64,000 bases of DNA from CAYNWT01 sp964450955 (lineage in GTDB: Bacteria; Planctomycetota; Planctomycetia; Planctomycetales; Planctomycetaceae), in NCBI GenBank assembly GCA_964450955.1, contig CAYVFI010000006.1, forward strand, positions 140,496 to 204,495, read 5' to 3'. A model generated the notes under the pieces. The model was given only the letters and a program-made list of their open reading frames with translations, did no database searches and was not told the origin of the DNA. Shown here piece by piece: positions 34,745-45,100 of this stretch (position 1 is the first letter of the stretch; every line of letters begins with the position of its first letter). The translations under genes and the position numbers were made by a program.

Positions 34745-35452
34745 TCAGACATCAATCGCATCGATCACGTCGTCAGTCTCCGTGATTCTGATCGCTACTG
34801 TCTGATCCTCGCGCAGCGGTTTCAAGGTCAGAGTGACTTTTGAACCGCTGACAGTTGGTTCGACCGAAATGTTGGCGGGAACCGTCGTAACGGATCCATC
34901 TTCAAGTGGAACTCTAACTCCGATGGCTCCTACCACCTGCTCTGAACTCAGGGATTCGAATACATCTATGACCACCGGGGCGATGTGCGCTGGTATGGGA
35001 GCCATCTCATAGGGTTCATTGCCGAACGGGGTCATCAGAACTGTTCCACTGGGTTCGATTGTGAATCGGCGAGAACGCACTATCACATTGACAGCTGCCA
35101 GCATCGAGACGATTTGTGCCACCGGCTGGACAGGCCAGCACTTGCGGTCCAGATCAATTTCACCGCGCTCACCCAGAAGCAATTGTTGCGCATCCACAAG
35201 TTTACCGCACCAACACCAAACGGGCATCGCCCTCAACCCCGGGTTCAGCAAAGCGTCACACCCAAGGCAGAACTTCGACCTGCGAGCGACCATCTGCATC
35301 CAGAGGGCCGCGCACCCAAACACCGCCGCACAGACAATTGCGCGAACGGGTGAGAGCACCGCGAATGAGAACACAATCAACCCACAGAAACAGGCGACTC
35401 CACAGCGCGACAATCGTCGCACGCTCGTTTGAGAAAATCTGTGAGCGCTCAT
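34745..35452 (-). CDS. Hypothetical membrane protein with cysteine motifs, 235 residues
   Basis: Start chosen at ATG 35452 (MSAHRF); the longer frame adds 19 Arg-rich residues without a signal. Residues about 18-55 are hydrophobic and form two membrane spans (CGLIVFSFAVL, IVCAAVFGCAALWM). Then FCLGCDALLNPG and WCWCGKLVD form a CxxC plus CxC pair. The C-terminal half is a soluble alpha/beta region (about 120-235). No known family recognised. It precedes the CPXCG gene by 14 bp; both have Cys knuckles and may work together. Confidence 0.65.
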   Translation of the reverse strand: MSAHRFSQTSVRRLSRCGVACFCGLIVFSFAVLSPVRAIVCAAVFGCAALWMQMVARRSKFCLGCDALLNPGLRAMPVWCWCGKLVDAQQLLLGERGEIDLDRKCWPVQPVAQIVSMLAAVNVIVRSRRFTIEPSGTVLMTPFGNEPYEMAPIPAHIAPVVIDVFESLSSEQVVGAIGVRVPLEDGSVTTVPANISVEPTVSGSKVTLTLKPLREDQTVAIRITETDDVIDAIDV

Positions 35453-35567
35453 CTCCAATCTCCAACCGGGACTACGATCGGTACGGTAACGCCTTACCTG
35501 AATCCACACCTGTGAGCGGTGAGTCGGCTTGTTGGGTACGACGTCTCTCGGAAACAGAGGGTGAACT

Positions 35568-35648
35568 ATCCGCAGATTTGCACAGATTCACGCAGATTTG
35601 ACGGGCCGATAGAAACCAATCTGCGAGCATCTGCGCCAATCTGCGGAT
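35568..35648. repeat. Imperfect inverted repeat (REP-like) with CTGCG/CGCAG units
   Basis: Left arm 35568-35599 and right arm 35618-35648 are reverse complements over about 31 positions with roughly five mismatches, and each arm is itself built of three short CGCAGATT/AATCTGCG-like units. It forms a large hairpin in the 250 bp between two reverse-strand genes. A mobile REP-like element or transcript end is possible. Confidence 0.6.
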
Positions 35649-35706
35649 TCAAACCGACTGCATGTCACGCCAGCGACCTCACGGTCCCCGGTTATTCAAC
35701 CGGACG

Positions 35707-38700
35707 CTAATTCCCGAGTGACAACAAGTACGCCATCAGGTCGTTGAACTCAGCAGGCGACAGCTTCTCAGTCACATTCCCTGGCATCGGCGAGAGCCGC
35801 GATGTTGTTTTCTGGTCGATTGATTCTGTCGGAACACGAATCTCTTTGCCGTCGCTGTTCACAATCACCGTCAGCGCGCCGGTGGTTGGTCTTAGCAGGC
35901 CGGTGTGAACCTTGCCGTCGTCGGTCACCAGTGTTGTCGCGTGGAAGTTGATGTCGACGTTGCGGTTGGGGGCGAGCACGTCTTCGGCCAACCGGTTCAA
36001 ACCGCGAGTGCCAATGCCATCCAGGTTCGGACCGACTTGTTTTCCGCGGCCGGCCACCTGATGGCACACCGCACAGTTCGCCGTGAACAACGCCGCTCCA
36101 CGGTTCTGATCGCCGGGCGTTTTTAGGTACTCGGCAATTCGGGCTTCAATCAACGCGCCCTCGCCAACGCGTTCGGATGGGACGTCCTTGAGTAGTTTTG
36201 CGACTCGCTTGCGGATTCCAGGGTTGGCCCGGACAGCCAGCCTACTGCCTGTTTGCCCGCCCTGCAGAACGCGTAAGCCGACATGGCCTTCCTCCAACAT
36301 GGCCAGCAACAGCAATGAACCATCGGCAGTGCTGGCAAGTTGAGTTGACAACTTTGACTGCTCTCGACTGGTCGCTGTTTGCATGACTTGCGGCAGTAAC
36401 TTCGCAGCCAATTCGGGCTGCGATTTGGCAACGGCCTTAACGCACTTGTTGCGTAGAGAACCGGACACGCCGTCGAACCCGGCGGCTTCGGCAACCGCTT
36501 TCAGTTCGAAATGTTTGCTGAAACCAGCGAACGCTCGGGCGGCAGCGACCGCGGTTCCACTTCCGAACCGCTTTAAGTCCATAAGTTCCAACAACGACGG
36601 CTTCAGTGATTCCAATCGCATGTCTTCAACAAGACTGATTCCCTTGTGACGGTTGCCACTAACACCCGCGATTGGGTTCAGCCTGGTATTCGAAAATCGC
36701 CCGACTGCCAACCAGGCGTACGCTCCAGCGTCGTCGCCGTCGACAAGTTCAAGATAAACCTCAGTTTCTTTGCGACGGGCGGCACTTAGCTGGAACCTCT
36801 GTGCTGTGTCGTTTCGCGGTGGGTACCACGTCTGCACGACCGCGTGCGAAGTCGCGTCTCGCATGCAGACATAATTTTTCTTCTGTAACGGTTTGTCGGG
36901 ATAGCCGTCGTGACCCGCTATGAAGAAACTGAATTGTTCATCCAACCTAAACGGATCTGACCGGTACATCCCGGTTCGGCTCTCACCGGTTGGAAAACTA
37001 CTGTGCAGCAGCGACGCCTGCTGTCCGTCGGCCGAGTTCCGTTTGGTCGAAGGGAGCCATGGATTCTGCGTCGAGCCCATACCAACAAACGTCCAACTCA
37101 ATGGCTCTGTCTGATTCTTCTTAACGGCCAACAGTTGGGTTGCAAGATCGCTGGCCCATACCGTCAACGACTCCGGACGTTCGGTCCCACGTTCTCGGAG
37201 ACCGACATCAACGGATCGAATCAATTCCAATTGTAGATCTGTGTCTTCCGCGAATTTTCCTCGCGCAACCGCCACAACTTCATCCACAAGTTCCGGCGAA
37301 ACATATCGCGATGCGAACTTCAGGTATTCGGTGAACTGCTCCGGATCTTTGGTTGGAAGCAAATTCAAATTGCGAGCAAGAAACTCGCCGGCATGTTCGG
37401 TCTTAAGAGCGAGGCAAATGCCGGCGAGTACCGGGACATCCTGCTGTTCGACCGACGCCATCGTTTCTTTGAACCAATCTTCGTTTCTTAGGTGATCACG
37501 CAAAGCCATTCGCAACGCGTGTCGCAAATGAACATCATCACTCGGCGTCGAACGGAACGCACTCAGCAGTTCTGGTAACAGCAACACGTCCATGTGCGAA
37601 CTTGCCGCGATCGCAGCCATCCGGCGCACCATCGGCGATGCATCGCGTAAGCCGCGGCGAATCGTCTCCTGATTGTCTTTTGATGCCGGAAGAGTTTCGA
37701 CGATCCGCTGCACGTGGGTTCGAACACGGTCGTCGCGATGCTTAGCCGCTTGCTGAATCTGTTCAGAAGTAATCTCACCCTTTCGAGCAAGAATCCAAAG
37801 CGAGTGGATGACATGATTGCTATCGACGGACCCCAACATCTGTCTGGCCATCCCAACGTCCTCAGCGTTGTCGAGGAGCCGGTTCATGCTCAGCATCCGC
37901 GCAGTCATGTTTGGCAGCTTCGAGCCGCCGACCACACGGGCACCCATGCGATCGGGCAGCGGCCATTTCACGTCCCACTCGCCCGGTCGTTCAACTTCCT
38001 TGCCAACGTAGGCAATGCGCCAAATCCGACCGCTCTTCCGATCCCGCCCCGGATGATCCAGTTTCACTTCGTAGTGCCCAATGATCCGGTTATAGAAATC
38101 CGCCACGTACAACGCGCCGTCCGGACCAAACTGCAAATCAACCGGACGGAACCAGGGGTCGCCCGCGATCAGGAAGTCAGGTTCCTCCGTGGCGCGAACG
38201 GTCGAACCGGTTCGTTGAAGTGAGTTCCGATTGATACGGCTGGTCATCACGTTCCCCCCGAACACGTTCCGCTCGAACGCAGCCGGAAACGAATTGCCCG
38301 TCACCTGTGCGATGCCGCCAATCGCGGTCGAACCGTGCAGGTGGTTCATCACATCCGGCACGTAGCCCAGGCCGTCGTGTGGCTTACCGAAACTGTCGTA
38401 GTAGCCGTTTCTCATCAGCATATTGACCGGCTTCGTGTGGCAGTCGGCCACAAACTGATCGCCGTACTCGTCAAATATCATCCCAAACGGATTCACCAAT
38501 CCGTGCGTGAAGTGTTCGATGCGAGAACCATCCAACCGCATCCGAAACGTATTGCCTGACTGCATCTTGATTTCATGCCCGTCGCTTCCGCCGACCGTCG
38601 TGTGATTGTTGAACCCATGGCACGCATACAACCAACCGTCGTACCCCCGCGTGAACGCGTTGCACATGCCGTGCGTATCGCGTTCGAACCCCATCGGCCC

Positions 38701-40365
38701 GTATAACTTCTCCCGCTTGTCCGCGCGGCCATCGCCGTCCGTATCACGCAGGAACCAGATATTCGGGATGCTGAAACAAACTACGCCGTCCTTGTACGGG
38801 TACAGCCCCATCGGAATGTTCAACTTGTCGGCGAATGTGGTGATCTTCTCAAACCGACCATCACTATTCGCGTCTTCCAATACCTTGATCGTGTCACGAC
38901 CGACGCGGTCCTTCGGAGCCGGGTAGGGGTATTCGGTGGAACTCGACACCCACAACCGACCTTTGCTGTCGAACGCCATGTTCATTGGCTTCGCAATGTC
39001 GGGCTCGGACGCCACCAGTGTTGCCTCGAAGCCAGGTGGCAACACGAACGTCGCCAGTTCATCAGCAGGACTCAGCCATTCTGTCTCGCGGACCCCGGCC
39101 GCAAACTTGTTTGTTCCGACTTGCTTGTCCGTGTCAGCCAAAGTCATCTCGGGCCCGGCCACACTGGCGCGGTTTATCAACACCACGGTGCCGCGCTTGT
39201 TTCCGACAATGATGTCTGGCCGTTTGTCGCCGTTGATATCTTCCACGGTCAGCTGCGTTCCAACCCCCGCCGTCTTATCAATCACATGCGGTTCAAATCG
39301 AACACCGCCCGCGTCGCGGATCGTCTTGAACCAAACCAACAGCGGCAGTTGGTGAGCTCCCGGGTCATTCCCGTTGTGAGCGAAATATCGTTTACCGGTG
39401 ATGATGTCTTTGATTCCATCGCCGTCCATGTCGGCCAAAGCCAGCGCGTGCATCTGCGAGATGTTGAACCGGCTTCCATCAGCGTTCGGTGTGTTCGGAA
39501 GAATCTCATGAGCCAGGAAGCTCACGTCGTTTCCATCCCCGCGACGTTCAAACCACGACAGTCCCCACGCATGCGCGTTTTGAACCGAGACGACATCGTT
39601 GTCTCCGTCGCCGTCAAAGTCGTACGCAAACATTTGCGATCCACCAGACTGCGCGAACGGGAATTTTCTAAACGTGAATGGTTCTCCCTTTGCTGCGGGC
39701 TGCGACCACCATCCGGTGCGTTCCAATAAATCCAACCGACCATCGCTGTTGATATCACCCACGCCCAAGCCGTGAGTGAACCGGCCCAGCGCGCGTTTGT
39801 TGCTGATCGACGTGAATGTCCACGGTCGCTGGCTGCCGTCGCCGGTCGGTTCTGTCGGTTCGGCGTAACCCCACGCTTCATCGTGAACACAAATTAGCTC
39901 ACGCCTGCCGTCACCGGTGATGTCCGCCAGAGCAGGGCTCTCACCGCCGACGTTGTCCAACGCTTTATGCCGAACCCACTCGTCGTCCGTCTGGCCTGGG
40001 TTCTCGTGCCAGAACGCCAAAGTCCCCGGCATCGGAATCGAAAGGATGTCCGTGTCGCCGTCGCCGTCAAAGTCGTCGGCGAAGTTAAAAAAGAAATCCG
40101 AATAGCCGGTGATAGGGTAGGAACCACCAGCTGCAAAGCGATGCTTTCTTTCGAACTGTGGCCCTGCGTACCAATACGGCCCTGAAACGGCATCGCTGAT
40201 TCCGTCGCCATTGATGTCTGCAAAGCAGGCACCTTCGCCGTTGAATTCGCGGCTCAAAACAATTCGTTCGAACCGAACAGCGTCATCCTGTGCAACGGTG
40301 GTGGTTCCGACAACGCAGAAACAAATCATTGGCAGAAGCGAATGCCAGGCGGGGGGTGACTGCAT
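35707..40365 (-). CDS. PVC-type heme-binding protein with FG-GAP repeats and dehydrogenase-like propeller
   Basis: 1552 residues, exported (signal peptide about 1-25, ending TTTVAQ). The N-terminal part (about 30-400) has FG-GAP/VCBS repeats with Ca-binding loops such as DFDGDGDTDI, DINSDGRLD and DMDGDGIKD. A PQQ/sorbosone-dehydrogenase-like propeller follows (about 430-800) with FDSKGRLWVSS, GFERDTHGMCNAF and FGPDGALYVADFYNRIIGHYE. A HEAT-like helical region (about 830-1100) and a sandwich-like region precede the C-terminal heme domain with CAVCH (Cys1431, Cys1434, His1435) and VGPNLDGIGTRG. This matches the membrane-bound dehydrogenase/Pirellula-type heme families. It probably oxidises sugars or alcohols at the surface. 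It diverges from the esterase-lectin gene with only 94 bp between starts. Confidence 0.92.
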   Translation of the reverse strand: MQSPPAWHSLLPMICFCVVGTTTVAQDDAVRFERIVLSREFNGEGACFADINGDGISDAVSGPYWYAGPQFERKHRFAAGGSYPITGYSDFFFNFADDFDGDGDTDILSIPMPGTLAFWHENPGQTDDEWVRHKALDNVGGESPALADITGDGRRELICVHDEAWGYAEPTEPTGDGSQRPWTFTSISNKRALGRFTHGLGVGDINSDGRLDLLERTGWWSQPAAKGEPFTFRKFPFAQSGGSQMFAYDFDGDGDNDVVSVQNAHAWGLSWFERRGDGNDVSFLAHEILPNTPNADGSRFNISQMHALALADMDGDGIKDIITGKRYFAHNGNDPGAHQLPLLVWFKTIRDAGGVRFEPHVIDKTAGVGTQLTVEDINGDKRPDIIVGNKRGTVVLINRASVAGPEMTLADTDKQVGTNKFAAGVRETEWLSPADELATFVLPPGFEATLVASEPDIAKPMNMAFDSKGRLWVSSSTEYPYPAPKDRVGRDTIKVLEDANSDGRFEKITTFADKLNIPMGLYPYKDGVVCFSIPNIWFLRDTDGDGRADKREKLYGPMGFERDTHGMCNAFTRGYDGWLYACHGFNNHTTVGGSDGHEIKMQSGNTFRMRLDGSRIEHFTHGLVNPFGMIFDEYGDQFVADCHTKPVNMLMRNGYYDSFGKPHDGLGYVPDVMNHLHGSTAIGGIAQVTGNSFPAAFERNVFGGNVMTSRINRNSLQRTGSTVRATEEPDFLIAGDPWFRPVDLQFGPDGALYVADFYNRIIGHYEVKLDHPGRDRKSGRIWRIAYVGKEVERPGEWDVKWPLPDRMGARVVGGSKLPNMTARMLSMNRLLDNAEDVGMARQMLGSVDSNHVIHSLWILARKGEITSEQIQQAAKHRDDRVRTHVQRIVETLPASKDNQETIRRGLRDASPMVRRMAAIAASSHMDVLLLPELLSAFRSTPSDDVHLRHALRMALRDHLRNEDWFKETMASVEQQDVPVLAGICLALKTEHAGEFLARNLNLLPTKDPEQFTEYLKFASRYVSPELVDEVVAVARGKFAEDTDLQLELIRSVDVGLRERGTERPESLTVWASDLATQLLAVKKNQTEPLSWTFVGMGSTQNPWLPSTKRNSADGQQASLLHSSFPTGESRTGMYRSDPFRLDEQFSFFIAGHDGYPDKPLQKKNYVCMRDATSHAVVQTWYPPRNDTAQRFQLSAARRKETEVYLELVDGDDAGAYAWLAVGRFSNTRLNPIAGVSGNRHKGISLVEDMRLESLKPSLLELMDLKRFGSGTAVAAARAFAGFSKHFELKAVAEAAGFDGVSGSLRNKCVKAVAKSQPELAAKLLPQVMQTATSREQSKLSTQLASTADGSLLLLAMLEEGHVGLRVLQGGQTGSRLAVRANPGIRKRVAKLLKDVPSERVGEGALIEARIAEYLKTPGDQNRGAALFTANCAVCHQVAGRGKQVGPNLDGIGTRGLNRLAEDVLAPNRNVDINFHATTLVTDDGKVHTGLLRPTTGALTVIVNSDGKEIRVPTESIDQKTTSRLSPMPGNVTEKLSPAEFNDLMAYLLSLGN

Positions 40366-40459
40366 GGTGAGCCTGCGTGCGGCCAGGGGGCGGTTTCATT
40401 GGGGGTTGTATCGTGTCACAATACGTGCCCGCTTTCATCCCCTGATGTTCGGAGTTCTC

Positions 40460-41881
40460 ATGACTCGCCTTCTTCTCGTTGTTGCAACCACGTGCCTGGC
40501 AGGTTCGACCATATTCGCGCAGGAATTCAGGCGTGATGTCGTTTACGCAACGCGCGGTAAGACTGAACTGAAGATGGACATTGCGTTTCCGGAAGGTGAC
40601 GCGGAAATGCGGCCAGTCATGATGTGTCTGCACGGCGGTGGTTGGTTCATGGGTGACAAAAGCATGTATCACTCTCGAATGAAGCTGATGGCGAAGCAGG
40701 GGTATGTCGCCGCAACGGTGCAGTACCGGTTCTCCCAGGCGGCACCATGGCCGGCTCAGCGAGACGATGTTCGCGACGCGTTTCGGTGGATTGTCGAACA
40801 CGCGCAGGAACTGAAAATCGATCCTGAACGAATCGGCCTCGTGGGTGAATCGGCCGGAGCACACCTGGCGTTGACACTGGCCATGCGACCGACAGAAGCC
40901 GCCAACGAAGTGCGTCCGCGAGCGGTCATTAACTTCTTCGGGCCCACAGACATGCGAGCCGTCGAAGAAATTAAACAAGGTCGGCGAATGGTTGAAGCTT
41001 TAGTCGGAACGAAGCTTGAACAAGCTGGTCAGAAGCTGACCGACATTTCTCCCGCGACATTCATCGATCGAACCGACCCGCCTGTCATCACGTTTCACGG
41101 AACCAAAGACAATTTGGTTCCGTTTAACCAGGCTGAAATTCTGCAAGCGGCCTTAAAGAAGAATCAGATCCCTAACGAGCTACACCCAATGGAAGGCGTG
41201 GGGCATGGCTTCGGTCCCGACATGAAGAAGCTCACAGAACTGATGGGCAGTTTTGGCGACCGGTACCTCAAGGGCCCCGATATGCCGCTGGTCGCGTTCG
41301 AGGATTTCGAAGAAGGAACCGACAACTGGGACTTCACCGAAGCGGCCGCATGGAAAACCAACAAGGTCGGTCAGCGGACTTTTATTTCACTGACGAAGAA
41401 GAAAAGTGACTACCAACCGAAGGTCCGTTCGCCTCACAACATCGCGCTGCTGAAGTCCGATTCGGTTGGAGACTTCGTCCTGGAAGTTGATATGCGATCC
41501 ACGAATAAAGTCTACGGCCACCAGGATCTCTGTTTGTTTTTCGGACACCAGGATCCATCGCACTTCTACTACGTGCATCTCGGCCGCGAAGCAGACCCAC
41601 ACGCAAACTCTATCTTTCTAGTCAACGGCGAACCTCGCGTCAGCATCGCGAAAGAGCGAACCAAGGGCACCGACTGGAGCCGTGGCTGGCACAGGGTTCG
41701 AGTAAAACGAACCGTCGCAACCGGGGCAATTGAGGTCTTCTTTGACGACATGCAGAAACCAGTCATGACCACAGTGGACAAGACCTTCACCTCCGGGCGG
41801 ATTGGTATCGGCAGTTTCGATGACACAGGAGACTTCGACGCAGTCCGGCTCTGGGGAAACCCGGCGGCCGCTACCCCATAA
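40460..41881 (+). CDS. Alpha/beta-hydrolase esterase fused to a lectin-like domain, exported
   Basis: 473 residues from ATG 40460 (GGAG 5 nt upstream); the 83 codons ahead of it in the open frame cover the divergent promoter. A signal peptide ends near AQEF. The hydrolase part (about 25-280) has the oxyanion motif CLHGGGWFMGD, nucleophile Ser131 in VGESAGAH, an Asp in ITFHGTKDNLVPF and the His of GVGHGFGPD; the family is BD-FAE/acetyl-esterase-like. Residues about 285-470 form a jelly-roll (FEEGTDNWDF, LEVDMRST, YYVHLGREADPH, IGIGSFDDTGDFDAVRL), resembling concanavalin/DUF1080-type sugar-binding folds. The fusion suggests that the esterase acts on polymeric carbohydrate. The heme protein across the shared promoter may belong to the same pathway. 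Confidence 0.85.
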   Translation: MTRLLLVVATTCLAGSTIFAQEFRRDVVYATRGKTELKMDIAFPEGDAEMRPVMMCLHGGGWFMGDKSMYHSRMKLMAKQGYVAATVQYRFSQAAPWPAQRDDVRDAFRWIVEHAQELKIDPERIGLVGESAGAHLALTLAMRPTEAANEVRPRAVINFFGPTDMRAVEEIKQGRRMVEALVGTKLEQAGQKLTDISPATFIDRTDPPVITFHGTKDNLVPFNQAEILQAALKKNQIPNELHPMEGVGHGFGPDMKKLTELMGSFGDRYLKGPDMPLVAFEDFEEGTDNWDFTEAAAWKTNKVGQRTFISLTKKKSDYQPKVRSPHNIALLKSDSVGDFVLEVDMRSTNKVYGHQDLCLFFGHQDPSHFYYVHLGREADPHANSIFLVNGEPRVSIAKERTKGTDWSRGWHRVRVKRTVATGAIEVFFDDMQKPVMTTVDKTFTSGRIGIGSFDDTGDFDAVRLWGNPAAATP

Positions 41882-42133
41882 CCGGCTGCCTTGTCCGACC
41901 GCGACCCAGCCGGCAACACCGGCAAAATAAGTCCGATTTACCAGCTGTCGTCCGAAGAAACCGACTTTTCCACCTGTTTCCATATCCCTGAATAATCAGG
42001 CGCCCGTTGACCATCTTGAGGCTGGACATCGGCATGGTAAGGCCACACCATAATGCTGTCTTAGGGCCAATCAACAATCGGGTCGTCACGTTGCGAACAA
42101 CCGGTTCCACTTGGAGCGGCCCGAATATCAGTT

Positions 42134-45100
42134 GTGGATGCCCCACGGATGCGATACGTCGACAAGAAACGAACCGCCAGCGATTTAGTTCATCGTAAGA
42201 ATCGCGACTCTAAGAAAAGCCCGGATGGAAAGCCCGCTTCCGATCCGCTGGCTGACTTTCTCGCTGCTGCGATAATCAACCCGTCAATGGCGACTGCTGA
42301 AGTTCCTGCCGAACCGGAAGTCGAAGTGGAACGGAAGTCAGAGCTCCCGGTTGAGCCCACCGAACCAACTGTCGCCCTGCCTGAAACCTACGACGTCGAA
42401 GAATCGCCAGCTGTCGTCGAAACGATGGTCGCGACCGAATCAGACAACGATGGCTTGACTTACGAATCTGCCGACGACACCGACGACCACGACCACGACG
42501 CTGATGCCGACCAACTGCTGCAGGGCGCGTTGGATGTGGAAGAGCAGCGGTACCAGGCCGAACTGGATCTGGTTGAACAGCAAAAGCTTGAAGCCGAACG
42601 GCTGGGCGGCCAACGAGAAGCGATCGACGAACTCCAATCGCGCATCTCCAATGGAACCAAACAACTGGAGTCACTGCGCGAACAGGCGCGGGACGTTCAG
42701 CAACAGTCGGCGACTGAGTTCGAAGAGAACGCGAACATACTGAAGTCACTGCAGGCCCATCACGACGCGTTGGTTCAGGAGTTCCAGCGGCAACAACAAA
42801 TCGTTCAGGAATCGTCAGTTCGGTCACAAGAAGCTGACGACATAGAGCAACAGATCGCGACTCTGCGCGATCAGGTTGCCGGACAGGAACAGCAACTCCG
42901 GCAGCTCCAGGCGGTTGAGACTGTTGACCCTGCTGATATCGAAATTCGAAACGCCGAATTAGCGAACCTGCAGTCGCGGCACTCAGAACTGGCACACCAA
43001 CTCGCTACCGAATCCGAAGCGGCCGAAACACGCAGCAGGGCCAATGCCGAACGTCTTGAAGCTAACGCCCGGCAAATTGCCCAGTTGCGTCAGGAGATTG
43101 CGTCGTCCACAGAGTCGCTGGAAGCGTTGCGGCAACCCGTTGACACGCAGCAGGTTGACGACCTTGAGGCGGAAATCGACAGCCTCACTAAACAACGTGA
43201 ATCGATCGTTAACGACATTCACCGCCACACAAGTCTGCTGGCGGCTTCGACTGACGAAATCAAACAGCAAGCCAACGCACTGGCGAAGAACCGAGACCTG
43301 CTGCGAACAAAAATTCAAACAGGCCAAAACAAGCTCGCGAAAATCCAGGCGGACTCACCCATTCTGGACATTCAGGCCAACCATGAAGAACTTGGTGCAT
43401 TGAACGCCGAGTACTTCCGGCTGAAAACCGCAATCGTCGAAACTCGAGCAGACGTGGAAGCTCGGCAAAAGGCGGCCGCGCAGGAACTGGCTCGCCACCA
43501 ACAACGCGTCAAAGACGTGGCGTTTCAGATTGAATCAGCTAAACGTGAACTGGCCGAACTTGAAACAGTCGAACCGCCCGCGACAGACGAAACCCACCGC
43601 TCCGAGTTCCAGAAACTCACCAACGAACACGAAGAACTCCGCAAGGCCGTTTCTGCCGCCAGGGCCCAAGCCGAAGCACGTGAGCAAGCCGCTGCCAACA
43701 AAGTCGCCGCCGACCGCGCTCGCTTAGTCAGTCTGCAGTCACGGGTGGAATTCGAAAAGCAGGCGTTAACCAACCTGCAGAAAGCAAAGCCCAACGAAGC
43801 CCTGCAGGCTGAACTTGACAAACTGTCCGACGAAGCTGCCCGGCAACAAACACTCATGCGGCAGCACGCCGAACTAAAAGAGGCCCTCAAGGTCGAACAC
43901 CAGGAACTCAGCCAAAAAAGAGATCAACTGCAGGCTCAGGTCGCCGAAGGTCAGGAAGCCCTCGAGTCGCTGGCAGCCACCGTTGAATTGGGTTCGTCAC
44001 AAACAGAAACGCTGCGATCAGAAATCAGGACTCTGACGGAACAGCAAGCCGAAGCAGCAGCCAAAAGACGACAGGCGGAATCAGACGCAGCGCAGCGAAA
44101 GTACGCGGCCGAAACCGAACTGCAGCAACTCACACAACACCGCGACTCATTGACTGTCCAGCTTGCCGCCGACCGCGACCAGCTGACAACCCTGGCAAAC
44201 GCGATCCACGTCGAATCAACCGAAGCAGACGCACTTCGTTTAGAACTCAAAACGCTGACCAACCAGCTCAACGACATCCGCCTAACGAAACAAAGAACAC
44301 AGGCCGAAGCCGAACACCGCCGCCATGCGACCGGCGCCGAGCGACAGGAACTCATCCGCCAGCGTGACCAGCTGCAGGCGCGGCTGACTTCTGATGCCGC
44401 CCAGTTGGAAACCCAACTGGCCGCTTTGTCCGAACAACATGCCCGCGTGGTGTCAGAGAGTCGAGCAATCGAATCGCAGGTCGCTGAAATGCGACTGGCT
44501 GTTGCGAAACAGACCGAAGACTACCACCAACAAATCGAAACGCTGCAGCAGGAAATTGAGACCGGACAGCAAACGATCCAACAGTTCGCCAGCAGTTCAG
44601 ACCCACAACAGTTTGAGGACCTGCGAGCCGAAATCGCGCTGTTGCAAAAAGATGCACAGGAACTGCGGCAGGAACTGCGATCGCGAGCCAACCAGCACGC
44701 GGCTGCCGAACGAGCCGCTCAACAGCGCGAACATGAGTTTCTGCGACAACGAGATTCGCTGCGGAACGCCAACCAAGCGGCTCGGGAAAAGCTAAACCTC
44801 ACGCAGCCCGACGCCATCGACCCTGCTGATCTGGAAATACGCAAGGCCGAAATCCAATCCCTGACCGACGAACGCGATTCACTTGAGGCGCAGGTCGCCG
44901 CACAACAAGCCCGAGCGGAAACCGCGCAGCGTGCGGCCGAAGAACAGCTGTCCGGACTGAATCAGCAAATCGCGAAACTCCAGCAGGACATCGGTTCTCG
45001 CCGCGAAACGTTGCACCGGCTGCAAGAGGAAGTACCGGATCGGCGTCCCGAACTTGAGGAAACATTCCGCCTGCTGACGGCCGAAGCGGCAGCGGTTCAA

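Noticed and set aside
41871..42146. 91-residue reverse frame between the esterase and the coiled-coil gene
   Set aside because: No start signal or motif, and it overlaps the end of the esterase gene. The sequence is not low-complexity, so a gene fragment cannot be fully excluded.
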